Source of the DNA: Rotaria macrura
Taxonomy: Eukaryota > Rotifera > Eurotatoria > Philodinida > Philodinidae
NCBI GenBank assembly: GCA_900239685.1
Contig: OENT01000392.1
Location: 49,745 to 113,744 of the forward strand
Direction: 5' to 3'
Length of the DNA stretch: 64,000 bases
Numbering within the stretch: position 1 is the stretch's first letter; each line of letters starts with the position of its first letter. The notes beneath the pieces were generated by a model. It searched no databases. It was not told where the DNA came from and saw only the letters and a list, made by a program, of their open reading frames with translations. Positions 1 through 14,603 of the stretch are shown here, piece after piece. A program made the translations under genes and the position numbers.

Positions 1-3000
1 CAGAATCTTCTTGATGATGTTCAAAGTTTTGAAAAAATCCTTTTTTCTATTATCATTGAATATTGGTAAGAGTCTATATAAAGTGAAAACTACCATTGAA
101 TTTGAATTCTGTCAAATTTTATCTGAATGAAAATGAATAGACTATCATTTTGTTGAAATGACATTGTCAAATGATGAAGAAAATCGTACATTCGAATAAG
201 ATTAACGAACAACGAATGATTTTCTTCATGTCTTACATCTCTATTTTCTTCTAAAGTTAGCATAAGTTTTGAAATAAAAAACTAGAAATTCATCAAAATA
301 TTGGTACTGACAAAAAGAAATCGTTGGGTGCTTCGAAATTCATATTCATGATGTATATTTAAGAATTTCATTGATTTGATATAATTTCGCAATTACAAAA
401 AAAAGCATTTCCCTCACAGAAGTTAACGAATAAAGAAAAATTATAAATTTACTTTAAATGAAAATGCTAAACAATCAGTTCAGCTCTGTGTTCAATAAAA
501 ATTGAAAATCTAGTGCCGTAGCTGTCCCATTAACTGAACAAGTTCATAAATGTCATTAATTGTAGAAATATAGTCTATTTACATCTTAAAATATTCACCA
601 GTTATTTCAATCGATAATTATTAATGAACGAGTTCAAATAGCAACATCGAATATAGTTATGATCGTGATTCGGTCGTTTTTCTAGAAATTTAGAATACTT
701 AGTAAGTTTCAATTGTATGTCATGTCATCAAGTTTCACACTAAATTCACGGTAATAAGTAACTATCAGCACATTGGAAATAAATTATTTTTCTATGCATA
801 AGTCTTTCTCAATTCGTCGAAAATTTGTGATGACATTTCTATTGCGAAAAATATGCCTGATACAAATGGGAGTAGGTTTCAATCTTGAGAAAAAAACAAT
901 TCTTTTCTTCTCGATCGAATTTCCTACATTTTACTTGTAAAACGCAGGTACAACACAAATTATAAAATCCAGCGCATTACTTCATGTTCATGAATTTGGT
1001 GGGATATAGTTTTACGGCCGAAAGATAGAACTATCTTCTTATAAAGAGAAAGCATTAGAAAAGCTGAATGATCTATTTACAAAAACGATAAGTAACCCAC
1101 AGACATGAACTTCCAAAAAACTCTTCACAAGTCTAAAATTTTGTTTGGTATTTTGATCAGAGGTCTCAGTGTACTTTTGGTCTATCAATCGATAATTAGT
1201 GTTAGACAAGATGAATTGAAATACTTTTTCGATCAGATTCTAGTAGATAGCTTTTGTGCTTCTTCTTTGAATGAGCTATATTTTTCACAAATAAGCTGAA
1301 CATAATGTTTCATGAAATCTTTGATAGATGTCGCTAAATATCTGCACAAGATATTCAAACAATATGTAGCTGCAATAATCTCATCGAAAAAAACTGTTTA
1401 AATTTATTTTGTCTCCAAATAATTATCGAAAGACTATCGGCCCATTGAGATCTCTGATTCTGATACAACACTTGAGAAATCAAAGTTACAATGAACATTT
1501 GCGTATCAAGCTACTACTGGTACTATACTTTAGTTGTTAAAAATCCTCTCATTTCTGACATACAATAAAAGAGTCGTGTCAAACTCTTTTTACATAAAAA
1601 CGATTGAATTTTGACGCGCAACTATCATTTATTTTCGTAATCAATAAAACCAACAGGGTCGATTAAAGCATAGAATTTGGAAAAACTTATATAAAAATTT
1701 TCAATGACTAAGATCGATTGTTTTATTATCCGAAAATTTGAGCGCTCCATTTCAATCATGCTAGGGTTGACCGTTAGCTTTAGTATTTTTCTTTGCTCAT
1801 CATCAGTTAAAAATACCGTCGAAATCCTACAAATGCAAAGAAATATTCATAAAAATATTGTTATCGCCATAATAGCACATGTAAACCGAACAGCTTTGAA
1901 AACAAAGAAAAAAGATTATGATTCATAGCATTTTTTTCCACCTAACTAGTACTTTTGTTTAAATAAGCAACATGCTTCTCAAAATTTGAAACGAAGAAAA
2001 CACAAAACAATCATCCATCCTATCCTATAACTCAAATACGGTCAAATATGCAATCATCAAATGTACACACAAAATCCCATTAAACTCAATCATGTCATCA
2101 ATATAGTTTTCTTACATGTGTTTTATCAATGTAGATTTACCTGTATGTTGTGCTATTGTTTTTCTAAATTTTAACTGATTGTTGATAGCATTAATCAACA
2201 AAAATAACTTAATTGATCAATGCATTGTAGCGTAACGAAAAGAAAATAAAATCATTATTCAAGGTTGCAAGGAAAGATTATTTATTTACGCATGTAAATC
2301 ATCCAAAATTGTAAATAATCATTCAAATTCTTGATTCTACATTTTCATATGTTTTCGTATATCATGGTACAGTGTTCTATGAATGATTATTACTGTTGTA
2401 ATATATCTAAATAATATTTGAGATCACATGATTTCATAAAGAGAATTACGCGAACATAAATCTAATACATGATTGAAAATAAATTTAACATCAACTAATT
2501 GTTATATAATTGGAAGTATACTTATATCATAATTATAATTTTCGTTGTAAGCAATCGTTCAATTAGTATAGCCCTTGGCACTGGAGACTTACTACATACA
2601 AGCAATGACGATATCAAATAAATTTTAAAATGCTTCATATTTCGTAGAAGTTCTTGTTTTCTTCAATGATTTATAGTTTAAAACTATTTTTATCAACGTT
2701 GGACATAGATCGACGAAAGATTGAATTTTCTGAGTACTGATCAATATAATAGAAGGTGACATAGATACAATTGTTCTTTTTATCTATAGGAAAGCATTAT
2801 TTTTTTTTCATAGATTCATACCAAGGTGAAAATAATGATTGACTGATCGTTTGTATTATTAACAGAATAGGTATGGTAAGGATTAATATCATTTGCTTGC
2901 TATTTTGATAGTATTAGAGCTGATCATTCAAATTTATGCATATATGTTTTCTTTTTGTATTATATATTTAATACGTAATTTGTTTTTTTTTTTTTTATAA

Positions 3001-6000
3001 AACTAACATAAACATCAACGTAAGAAACAACTGACTGAATGATCATAATTGATTATTTTAGTAACTAATTTACTAGAATCTACTTGTTTCTTTCAATAGT
3101 ATAGACAATCGATTTGAATACAAGAAAAGATTACATAGTACACTTATTAGAATTGAAATTGGTAAAAATATTGTTTAGTCTGAGTTTTACATTAATCATC
3201 GCGTTTGAACAAGAGAGATAAAATAAACTTTTACGACGAATAACATTACTCGCAGCTCAACTCAGAAAAAAGAGCGTACGACGATCTACTAATATTATTT
3301 CTCTAAAGAACTAAAAATCGACATAATGAACTTGAGCATTTATCAAATTACACAACGAAATATTAAATTTCAGACGCTACACAGTTAAATTCTATTAAAA
3401 TTTCTTAGATCGGAATAATTTTTCAGTCAAATATATCAGCACATTCCAAATTTGTTATTACAACGACATTGATGCAACAATTCAATACTAGACAAAATTG
3501 ATTGTTTTCTCTCAGAAACTGCTGTGCATTTGTTTAGTCTGTTCATTTATATATTAAAACACAGAACGAATTTTAAGCTTTACACGCAGTAGTGAACAAA
3601 AATCTTGGTCCTAGAAGTGTCTCAGCTATTTTGAATATCAAAAGCCTGATATTTTTTATGCAATTAATTCATCAAGTGTGTAGATCAGAGACATAATTCT
3701 ACTTCAATTTTTCATCATCTCTTACTAGATACGTTATTGATATTTAAATGAAACGGAAAATCCAATCAATAGTGATTTTTTATCTGAAAGATAAAGATAT
3801 TTGTTCGAATACTAAAATCTCGGAATGCTTCGGAATCGTTTGTAACATCAACATGATAGTCATATTTGTTACGTTTTCCATCAGGACACTTTGTTAATCA
3901 AATTTTCAAAAATACATTTTCAATTGCAGAGATATCTATGTTAAGAGTTTGAGCTTCATTTTGTTGAATTGCATAGACATCAGATGATTTTTCTTTATCC
4001 GTGCGCGCTCAATATACAATCTTCACATTGCCAGAGAGAAATATGATGAACTTCAATGAAATTAGATACATGGATAGTGGAGATACACTACTACATAATG
4101 AGGCATAAGCAGCAGCCCAAGAATATTCAGTTTTCCAGAGATATAACGTTCATCCATCCTAAATATCTTGCTACTTAACCAATCAACGTAAAATTGTGCC
4201 TGTGATCTACATACTTTATGAATTAAGTGCAAACAAAGTTTTCAAATAGAGTTTTTTTTTGTCGGCATCTAGTTAAACAGGATTCACATCTACTCAATCG
4301 TGAGAAGAAAAATATGATGAAAATATTCAAGTAATCATTGAGCTGAAATGAAAACTATGCTACGAAATTTTTAAAAAAATTTTACAACTTGAATCATTTT
4401 ATAAAAACAGTTTCGAAAAAAATTAATGTGAAAACAACGAGTAAGCCCTTCTCTAGACATTAGTTCTTTGTCTCTGTTGAAATAACCTATATTTTCCAAC
4501 TGTTCAATTTAACAGTTGCATTGCTTGTTCAAAACACATTCGGAAATACCGATAGATGTCAGTTTCGGGACCTTTTTACCATTAAGAACAATTCTCTAGG
4601 AATCTTGTAAATGTCATGGAATGAAAGAGCATCGAACAAGTTTTCAGTAATTATGCCACTGAGATTTGATATGTATCATACATCTGGAGCGGCCTTTTTT
4701 TCAGAATTCTTTGAACAATGAATCAACAAAACACACATACAGGCTTTAGTTTACCTACACATAAATCTAACGTTTCTTTTTCCTTCATTCGAACGTTTGA
4801 ATTAATTACGATCGAATCCGAAAATTTACCATATTGTGACTCCAAGTTTTTCAAAGATATCTTGTGTTTCTTCTTATCTTGAAACGACTCTACGTTTGTT
4901 TATGTTGAACTAGTTTCTTTATCAGTACTGTAAATCATTCACATAAATGAACCTTCTCTTTACAAACTTTGAGTGAATAAATTAAAACAATAGTAGTTAT
5001 CTTTCAAAAAGAGAGAAGAATTCTCTTTTAGTGAGTAACTTTGCGGTGATAATTATCATAGTAAATGTTTTCAAAATTGTGTACACTCGATAAATATGCT
5101 CTTTTTTAAATATCTGACAATTACGTAAAGTATTCACAACTTATGTCAATTTTTGCGAGAATGAAAAAAGAATATCTGACAGTGGAAAGGAAGCTTCCTT
5201 TTAGAACTAAATAAGTCTGTTGAATTAATCTCAACGATTATCTTTCGAAAAACATCACCATGTAATATCTCACACACATCCTACTTTACGACTTCAATTT
5301 GATCAACAATTAAAAATGTATTGCATACTATGTAGCAGCATTACATTTAATAAATGAACTTTCTTTAAGAGAACCAACGAATTCTACGAAATAGCTGATC
5401 TCGAAAAATATTATTTCTCCTCGTTGAAAGCTTTATTAAGAAGGAGATATTCTTTTTTTGTATTTCGATCGAAAGAATAAATAAATGGCATGTATCTATG
5501 AATAAAGCAAATAACTAATAAACGAACGTGAGAATTAAATCTTCTACTTAATTACCAACGACTTATTTTTATATGTTGAACTTTCGAAAGAAATTTCGTT
5601 CTCAGATGTAATTGATAACAATGCGAACTTCTTTTATGTCATTTTTATTTTTCTTTGATATCAGAATAGTAAAAGTTCGGATATGTCTATGAACATTGAA
5701 AGTATCCGGATTTTTCTTATTTACATTTTCTTCTACAATTACAAACGTTTTCAAAATATGATTTTAAAATTTAAAAGAAAAACTAATTTAACAATTCGAA
5801 AGTGAACTTTTGAACTTATGTATTTCAATAGAAATTTTATGTAGATGAAAGAAACCTCTCAATAGATGAATCGCTTTTTGAATCATAACCATGTGTTTCA
5901 TACAGAGTCTTATGAATTATAAGTATTCTCTAGGGAAAAACGTGTTCGGATACTAAGGTTTTCGATTGATAAGATACTTCATTTGTATAGTTTTTTTTTT

Positions 6001-8900
6001 CATTCAAGACTTGTCTCTACTGATGACAAGATTCTCAAGAAAACCGTTTGTATTCGAATTTCTACTCGAAAAATGAAATAAAAATGAGAGAAGTCTATTA
6101 TTGTTAAGGATGGCGTTTTTCTTATGAATTCCTATTTGCTCGTATTCTTTCTCGTTCTAATCTTTGTGTTTCTTTTCATCTAACTACTCTCCAAATTCGT
6201 TTCTGTTTTCTCTGAGTGAAAGAAACATTTATATTGACCTTGTATTGCGTCAGTTGGACACTGCGTCATATGTTGATCAATATGCATATATTCTAGTAGA
6301 TAAGTTTTGTTTCTATGTGTATTATTATGTGATAGATGTTGTCATTCTTCCTTGTTACATCTTTGGCTATACTTAAAATAAACTTCGAACTCACATTCAG
6401 TATGAAAAATTTCAATGATGAAAACTTTGAACTATTTTATAATGTCTATTTGTACGCATGAGTATCGTTAGAACAGGTCTACTGTTTTTCTTCTTCATCT
6501 CTCTTATACATTTATCGATTTCATAGTCATTTTTAAAGACAGAAGACCCACAACTCTGAATACCTGATTGTATTCAACGTGTCAAATCGAAATTCGAAAA
6601 TCAATCTGTCTTATGTTCCTTCATGCAGCCAAATAAATTGTTCACGTAGAGAATATCATCAACATGTAAATCGATGAATTAAAATTAGAAAACAAATATT
6701 TCTATAAAATTTTATCCCTGTTTTTACACTACGAAAAACATATATATATATTTCTCTACATCAAGATCAATTTTCACAATGTTAGCATATTTATATCAAG
6801 ATGTACGAATGCAAAGATTGATACAAAAAGAACATGAGAACAAAAATTTGCTGACTATTCTCTCTTATGAACATTACTTTCATGAATGTATAATTTATTG
6901 TTCATTCTATAGAAGAATGGAATAAAAAAACGAGAAATAATTTTATCTAAACTATTATGCATAACAAAGAATGATATGAATAGATTTATTCTTGATATAT
7001 GATATCAATAATAAAAATATTTCACTTCATCAATCAATATTCAATAGAGCAATTCGATGTTCAACAACTATAGTTTCTTTTACTTAACTCGACTGAATTA
7101 TTTGTAGTCAGAATTGAATTGATTGTTCACGAATGATTTCACTTTTGTTCATGTTTATCGAAGAAAATTATTCATCGATTATAATATCGATAATCAATTG
7201 TATCATATGTATTGTTAACAATTGAACAATCATTATATCAAGATTTTAAATTCCATTCATGAATATCGGATTCTATTCACTGGCCTTTTCTTTTTATTTT
7301 TCTCTTAACATTTCACAAGAAAAAATAAATCATCAAGTGTCAAATTTTCTTTCGTCTAATCTTTCTTTTACTTATTCTTATTAGCAAACATTGTATTGAG
7401 CAAGTAAATAGAAACCAAACTAATGATGTCAAACGAAATGGTATCTATACATGTATATATGGATTAGAAAGACAAGGAGGAGTCAAACTTTCTCAACATA
7501 TGATTAAGTCACTTGAATAACAGATTAGAGAATTAACATCCGAATATTCTTCTTGTTTCTTTCTTTTTTTTTTCTTTCGTTATTAAAATATTGTTTATGT
7601 TTCCGTATTGACATAAGCGACCAGTACACACGAGAACAACGAGAAGTATCAATGTAATATGCCTAGAGGCTTAAAAAGAAGAAATAATAATAATAATAAT
7701 CAATCATCTTCATTCATGATTACTAACAGTCGTCAATTCTCTCTATCTAAACTCTTCAAACCAATTACAGCAGCCTGAAGCTGTATGTTCAAATGCAATT
7801 TGATTACAGCCATACATACATATCGTCACGTTCTCTCTGTCTCGCATCATCATCTTCATTTTATTTCTTTTCTCTTGGCTTTTTTTTTTGGAAGATCATC
7901 GACCATTGAATAGGCCCGTAATTGGTGAGACGTTGAGCTCATGAGTATGGACAGGCAAACAACACATACATGCATGTGTGTGTGTGCGTCCGGGCTTTAT
8001 GATTATTCTATTATTCTTGTTCTTCATTGAAGAAGAAGAAGCTAAAAAAAACTAGAGAACTGTAATTTCTTTGTCGATGCTAAATAAGTCGCTTCCGCTG
8101 CTATCCGTCTTCGATGCTTACTTCCGTTCAACTCGTCTTCTTCATCTTCTCTTCTTCTTTCTTAACAAACGAATTGTAGTTCTTTTTCTTTCTTTGTTAT
8201 TCAATAAAAACTTCATCTGTAAAAGTTCAATATTAATTGATGAGATATGTCTTAAAACCCGAACGAATATATGATTGCGCAGATTTCTCAAGAAGAAGAA
8301 AAAGAAAAAAATACGATTAATAAAACGGATAAATTTGAATCGATTTTATTGTAAAGAAAAGAAAGAAGTTTCTATTCATCGAATGAATAATTTGTTAAGT
8401 TCTTTATTCTCCTTTTATATTTAGGTAATCGAAACAAGCTAACAATCAATAGATGCATTCGATTATTGCTCTCGATTCTATTTTTCTTATGCACTTATTC
8501 AAAAGTACGGTTGATGTAAACCTTCATTATATGAAATGCTCTGAATTGTTCTTTCTTTTTTTCTCTTTCTTTTTTACTTATTCAAAGACCAATAGACACA
8601 TATTGTAATCGTTTTGTTGTTGGGTATTGCCACTTTTTTCTCCTCGGAACAAGCAACAACAGAGAATAGAATAAAAGAAAAAGAAAAGAATAAGCAGAAA
8701 AGAAGCGCCATGAATGGCCAATGACGATTTTTAATTTTCTCTTTTTTTTTTCTTCTTCTCTTGTTCGTTTGTATTCTTCAATTTCCATTGGAGGGAAAAA
8801 ATAGTTCGTAGATGTTGTTATTATTCTTATTGTGTTATTATTATTATTGCTTGCTCATTCTCTCTTCCACTTGGTTTGTCTCTATTTGAATAACACTTTT
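1..8900. other. Long gene-free AT-rich region upstream of the Sox gene
   Basis: No open frame here has a recognisable domain, a plausible signal peptide with a good donor, or a chain of compatible splice sites. The frames present are short (about 60-75 codons) and have the composition of random AT-rich DNA. Developmental regulator genes commonly have large flanking regulatory deserts, so cis-regulatory content is likely but is inference. There are short low-complexity stretches: (AAT)n near 7685 and (TG)n near 7976. Confidence 0.6.
7740..7960. promoter_or_regulatory. Candidate conserved non-coding or promoter-proximal block upstream of Sox
   Basis: This stretch is less AT-rich and more complex than its surroundings. 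It contains homeodomain-like TAATTG (about 7919), ATGCAATTTG resembling an octamer-type site (about 7793) and GATTACAG repeated (7764 and 7801 areas). It has no open frame. It sits about 1.3 kb upstream of the Sox start. The regulatory role is inferred only from composition and position. Confidence 0.2.
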
Positions 8901-8999
8901 TAAGCGTTGACGAGAAAGACAAGAAAAAGGTCCCCTCTTCTGCTATTAGTGTGCACAGCACATAGTTCAAGTCATTATGTTTCGCTTTGTATATACATA

Positions 9000-9053
9000 G
9001 AGAGAGAGAGAGAGAGAGAGCGAGCGAGGGAAAGAGAGAGAGAAAGAAACACA
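9000..9053. repeat. GA microsatellite upstream of the Sox gene
   Basis: An interrupted (GA)n tract of about 50 nt lies roughly 210 bp upstream of the first in-frame ATG of the Sox gene. Purine tracts of this kind are frequent near animal promoters, but here it may simply be a microsatellite. Confidence 0.8.
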
Positions 9054-9262
9054 AAAAGACAGAGAAAACAAGTTTTTTCTTCTCTGATCGTATAATATAA
9101 TAGTTTCTTTTTTATTCACATGCATTTATTGTATGTGAGATAAGCAATAAAGATTTTTGGACATTTAAGAATGATGTGTAAGTATTGTATAATTGTGTTG
9201 AATGAAGAAAAAATAACGCAGAAACGAAACTAGAAACAATATTGTTCTTTTCTTTTCTCTTC

Positions 9263-10045
9263 ATGTCTTTTTCAGCTAATCTATTTCATTCGCATCCTGC
9301 TTTAAACATGGTAAATAAATCATCGAATTCTAATTCGTCATTAAATGAACATATTAAACGTCCTATGAATGCATTCATGGTTTGGTCACGTGGACAACGA
9401 CGTAAAATGGCTCAAGAAAATCCTAAAATGCATAATAGTGAAATAAGTCGTCGTTTAGGTATTGATTGGAAATTATTAGATGATGAACAAAAACGACCAT
9501 TTATTGATGAAGCTAAACGTTTACGCTCATTACACATGAAAGAACATCCAGATTATAAATATCGTCCTCGACGTAAACCAAAATCTTTAATAAAAAAAGA
9601 ACAATATCCATTTTCATTTGCATCCTTATCATCAAATAAAGATTCGAATGATTTATCGAATTCAACAACAATACAACAACAATTAAATGAATCATTAGCT
9701 TTGAATCTTGAAAAATGTCGTTCAATATTATCATCACAAACAACAGCAACATCATCACTCTATCCATATACAACAGGAAAATTAGCTGATTTTTCAGCAG
9801 CAACATTTGCTTACAATCCACTTGCCTATGCGGCTGCATTATCAAGTCATTATCCTTATAGTAGTATGCTATCAGCTAGTCTAGCTGCATCTGCTGCTAC
9901 AACATCACCATCATCAAGTATATCATCAAATAATTCTATTAATGATTATCATTTTGGTCTTCATCGACCACAAGCATTATTACCAACAAAATTATCATCA
10001 GACACAAATAATAATTTTCAAAATAATACTCTTAAGCATTTTTAA
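9263..10045 (+). CDS. SoxB-type HMG-box transcription factor
   Basis: Single-exon frame of 260 codons from ATG 9263; ATG 9308 (245 aa) is an equally credible start. The frame is also open upstream, but with no earlier ATG. Residues about 30-108 form a Sox HMG box: it opens [18 protein letters not shown], contains [11 protein letters not shown] and [12 protein letters not shown], and ends [14 protein letters not shown]. This DNA-binding domain recognises ACAAT-like sites and bends DNA. The following [11 protein letters not shown] resembles the conserved SoxB2 (Sox14/21) extension, so a B2 assignment is favoured over B1. The tail is Ser/Ala/Asn-rich, including a [19 protein letters not shown] stretch. 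Absence of introns is usual for SoxB genes. Expected role: nuclear regulator of neural and ectodermal development, known from the family. A TTTTTCAG acceptor-like site just after ATG 9263 leaves open an upstream non-coding exon. Confidence 0.93.
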   Translation: MSFSANLFHSHPALNMVNKSSNSNSSLNEHIKRPMNAFMVWSRGQRRKMAQENPKMHNSEISRRLGIDWKLLDDEQKRPFIDEAKRLRSLHMKEHPDYKYRPRRKPKSLIKKEQYPFSFASLSSNKDSNDLSNSTTIQQQLNESLALNLEKCRSILSSQTTATSSLYPYTTGKLADFSAATFAYNPLAYAAALSSHYPYSSMLSASLAASAATTSPSSSISSNNSINDYHFGLHRPQALLPTKLSSDTNNNFQNNTLKHF

Positions 10046-11329
10046 GTAATCAGTTTTTTTCCTTCTTCTTTTCTATATACATATATATATATACATATAT
10101 ACTAAAATTAAAGAATGAAATTGAAATATATATATTTCGTCAGTATTCATATAATATAGTTTCATTGATATGATACAAATAGCAAAAGATTAAAAAAAAT
10201 TCAACAATCGAACTAATTAAATACTACGTTGACATGATCGAAATCAATCGATTTTGATCTCGGTACTACGTAGAAGAAAAAAACTTATTTAATTCCTGTG
10301 ATTCTCTTGTCCACGTCTAATATTATGTTAAGAAAATAATGATCAATTCATTTTCCGACATACACTAGAAGAGTTTATCGACGCTTTATGAGTACACATG
10401 ACTTGCAGTTGAAAAGTTCATTTCCCTTCTCTCTCTCCCTCATTTGTACTCCAGATGACCCGTTTTCTCAGCAATCTAGACACATGATGTGTGTCAATAG
10501 ACGACCATTGTGTTAGATTGGAAACGATAATTTAAAGAAATATATACATAAGACTTTTTCTTTTGTTAAATACTAAGAAAAAGTATTATTCTTTTTTTTT
10601 TTTCACAATCAATTGTTAAAGAAAAAGACTCGATATCTAGATCATTTCCGATCGGAATCAAAGTTTATTATGTTTAGAAATGATTGTTTGTCATCATTTA
10701 AGACGAAGAAAGGAAAGATAGAATGATCAAATATTCAAAGAAACATACATATATATAAACTCGATGCATGTGCCGACATATACCTATTGGCAAAATAATG
10801 TTTTTTAAATATAAACGCATAAGTGATAGAAGTGAGAAGTTTTCTTTTCTTGAGTTTAATGACTATGTTACATTGATTTTTAACGGAAAAGAGCATAAGC
10901 GTAAATACTCATCATATATTCATTTGAACATTTTTATTATTAAACAAATTGTCAAACTTTGGAATCCTGTGACAACATATAATTAAGAAGAAGCAAAAAA
11001 TAGCAACAAGATTAGTCATACACAACCATTTTCTTTTCTAGAAAAAAATAAAACAAATATCTAGTTATTCGATTTTCTTCATGATAAAACAACATCGAGA
11101 TTGACAATAATAGCAATTGTATTCATCAAGAGTGTCTCATAATCATTCACAATAAACCTTTTTCTTTTGCTCTAATTGGTCTCATTGAAGAATGCAAGTA
11201 AAAGTATGTATATGTAGTTGAATGAAGAAGAAAGGAAAAAGAATACTCCATAAAAAAAAAGCACAGACAAATAGTTGTGCATAAGCTTAATAGAAGACAA
11301 ATTGAATTCAATTAGAAAACTGCTGTGAC

Positions 11330-11447
11330 ATACTTGGGCCATCATGTTAGTGAACCCTCTGGCTAACCGACATACATACATAAATTCCTCAAGATCAACA
11401 AACGAATCTGCCGCTCGATTACACTCACTTGAACACTTGTCTATCAT
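11330..11447. promoter_or_regulatory. Candidate non-coding element 3' of Sox
   Basis: A block of balanced base composition in strongly AT-rich DNA, beginning near a TTGGGCCATCATG motif. Short frames cross it on both strands, but none has gene-like composition or splice context. It could be an old conserved regulatory element of the Sox domain or a decayed exon. The sequence alone does not decide. Confidence 0.2.
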
Positions 11448-12288
11448 TCGTCTTTTTCTTTTAATATTTATATTCTACATATCCATTGCAATGATCAATT
11501 TAATGTACTTGATAAGAACAATAATAACAAATGTTCAACTAAATTGAAAAAAAAAAGAAAAAGGACTAAATCTTTTTTCTTTCTTCGTTGAATTCTTATA
11601 AACAATAGAAAAGAATTCTTTACACAAATAAATGAAACAATCGCATTCTGATTGACATAGAATAAACATTATGTTCATTTTCATGAAATAATATCGAATT
11701 TTGTTTTTATTGAGACTGAAATGTAATAAATCAATAACAATTTTTAAACATTTACATGATGAAATTCATCGGGGTTGAAAGAAGAATATTTCATTCTTTT
11801 GTCTTCATCGTAGAACACATGTCAAAACAGAGGGAAAAAAAAGAAACTAAAAACTTGTCTATCAATAGGAAATAATGACAACGACTATCTCGAGTAACCG
11901 ATCTAACTGATTTATTTTGTTTTCGGTTCTAGTAGATAAGTTGATAGAGCGAGTTTTTTTTTTTCGGATGTTGATCACATTAAGCGAGATGAAAATAGTA
12001 TGGCTTTCGATTGAAAGATCTCTCGGTAGATTAGCTGGCTTATTTCAAGTTTAACTATGTGGATCAATTCCATATTTGAATGATTCTTCATCTTGTTTTT
12101 CGTAGTTCAATATCTCTCGTAGACTTCGAAATTAGGCAGTACTTTTGATGTTGCTGTAGGATCAAATGAAAAGTTGATGCGAACGATCATACTCACCAAA
12201 GTAGGTGATCATTGTTGTGTTAGAGAGCAAATTGTGTTTGAATTACCAGAAGAATAAAATATCAACTTCGTTCTGATGCTAAAAGATA

Positions 12289-13036
12289 AAGAATTTTGTG
12301 TAGATTTTATTGACATGTTATTTGTAAAATTAGTGTTTGTTCTTCTCTTGTACTATTACAGGTACTGGATACTACAAAAACATGACTTGCTCAACTGCAA
12401 AATATGACACACTTTTGAATTCCTATTTTAGCTCGATTAGTTATAGTTCAGAGATTTCTTCTTGTTACAAAGCGATGTAGAATATTTCAATGTATCTAGT
12501 GGTGTGTTTTGATTTTTTTAAAGTTTAATTCTTCGGCTTCATAAACACAAAACATCAAGAAAATATTTTCCACCAACGGACTTGTACTTTTCGTTGTCAA
12601 TTTGCACAAAACTTGGTTTTACAAATAACTACTCTTTTAATATCAACAGATGCAAAATTGCAAGTTCTAAAAAATGCTCTTGATTATAAGAGTTGCATTC
12701 CTTCTTTTAAACAAACAATGAGGCTAAGATCTTTTGCCTAATGTAAAAAAGCATGAAAAATGTATAGTTGTAGGCGTTGTTTGCCAACAGTGTTTCGGAT
12801 GGAGAAATGTTATCCACAGATTTGGTATTGAGTCTCAAAAACAGATACTTTACTGTTCTTTTCAATACTACATTTGAATAGTGTATGTAAAACCTTTGAA
12901 CAGAGAAAACTAGCACTTTATTTCAGTAAAATGCCGAACTAAGTATGTTCTAGTGGTATCGAGTACCTTTAATAGTACAAGAGAAGCATAGATGCTAATT
13001 TTCTAAAGAACATATCAATAAAATCTACACAAAATT
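12289..13036. repeat. Imperfect long inverted repeat (fold-back or MITE relic)
   Basis: The left arm, about 12289-12385, is the reverse complement of about 12945-13036 with scattered mismatches. Shared blocks include TTTTGTGTAGATTTTATTGA and CTTCTCTTGTACTATTA. The arms are separated by about 560 bp without a coding frame. Their divergence suggests an old fold-back or MITE insertion. No target-site duplication was identified. Confidence 0.6.
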
Positions 13037-13917
13037 TTCTCATCCAATCTAGCTTTAGAAATCAGTCTATCGAAAGTCGGCAATTTCATTGGCGCCACCC
13101 GTTTTATGTACTGATTGATAATCTATGTTATAATATACTGAAGATCATAGAATATTTGACTTAAGTGTTTTAGATCTAGTAAAATAATTGTTGCTACTCA
13201 CATTCAGTTCAATCCTGTAAAGTATTCTTTCCTATGGTTTTGTAGACTTCTGTCTGGGATTTTGAGGTCTTGTTTAATTGTGAAGAGTTCAAATTATCGG
13301 TTCATTGGTACAGACATATTGAATGTCCCTGAAGTTTTCAATGTACTAGAATCATGAATTTTAAGAATATTCGGAAGATATCTGTTTTCAATAGTGACTT
13401 GAAATCTAATACAAATAGAGATCTTAATATTAGAAAATAGAAAAGCGTAAAATGTGGACAAGAAATTATTTTCAGTAAAATATATCTCTAAGAGAAGATT
13501 ACAGGTCAACATGCTAGAATGAGTTTCTATCAATATAAGTTCACAGCCTATAAGTGTTAATCTGATACATTGACACTTCAATGAAAATACTATTAGTCAC
13601 CTAAATAGTTTCATTGGCTAGTTGGATCATGAAAATCTTCAACGATCGTTTTGAAGTGGTACAATAATTGATCGTATTAAAATATATGTCATACCTTATT
13701 TCTCTTGGTTCGAGAAGTGCAGAAAGAAAATGTATCTCGCCGAAGGATATAACTTTTTCTTCTCTTTCAAATCATGCGTATATAACATATAGTTTTTTTT
13801 TGCATCTATAAAATAAATGATGTAACGGAAAAGATGAGCATTCTCAAAGTGAATCCATACTTTTCGAAAAAAGTTTAGCAAGACAGTAGGATATGGCGAT
13901 CTGTATGTCTTGTTAAA

Positions 13918-13943
13918 AAATACATTCTATTTAGAATGTATTT
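13918..13943. repeat. Perfect 12-bp stem hairpin
   Basis: AAATACATTCTA (13918-13929) and TAGAATGTATTT (13932-13943) are exact reverse complements separated by TT. There is no terminator-like context, and the DNA is eukaryotic. It may be the tip of a small transposon or chance. Confidence 0.8.
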
Positions 13944-14603
13944 TATTATACTGCTGGCTGTATCAGATTTATATTTGTCACACATTCGTCAGTAGAATAT
14001 GTAATTAAAAGAAGAAATACTCGAACAATAAATTTGCGATTTTTCTATATATCAATCAAGTAAGTCTCTCGTGGAGTAACAGTGAATTTGACTTTTTCGA
14101 ACTGATCAAAAAGTTCTTGTAAAAATACGATTAATTAAAATGAATTATTGTCTCACAAGATATTTTTGATTAGTCCATAGAAAAATCCCAAATATATTTC
14201 TCAGGGATTTTCTTTTTCTTTTTTTTACTCACTTCATTTAATTTAAGAAATTCTCTATAGTTTCGACTAGAAAATTTTTCTTTCTATGCGCTTCCATCGA
14301 CGAGAATTGAAGTCCGACAATAACAACATTACTTTTGTATCATAGACAAATTCTTGATAGTAAAATAAAATCATTTGTTTCTGTTTTCATCGACATAAAG
14401 TTTAAAAGAATGAATTAAGTAAAGTTTGATGGTATATTTTATTCATAGAAAAATATTTTCTAGTATACAAACTGGATATGTATTGAATGAACAATTAAAT
14501 TTAAAACAAGAATTAAATAGAGAGAATAATGAACACACTTAAAAAATATGATTTTCATTTATTAGTGAATAAGAAAACTCGCAGTAATCATTTTCGATTA
14601 GTT

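Larger units (their letters stand above)
10046..14603. other. Intergenic region between the Sox gene and the two-TM gene
   Basis: No supported gene. It holds an AT microsatellite just after the Sox stop (about 10075-10100), a GC-richer block at about 11330-11447, an imperfect inverted repeat (12289-13036) and a perfect short hairpin (13918-13943). The remaining open frames are short and compositionally random. Confidence 0.6.

Noticed and set aside
8827-9095. Short frames on both strands across the GA microsatellite
   Set aside because: They consist of Ser-Leu or Arg-Glu dipeptide runs from the GA repeat. They are low-complexity artefacts.
9513-9845. Minus-strand frame inside the Sox gene
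   Set aside because: A shadow of the Sox coding sequence, with no supporting start or domain.
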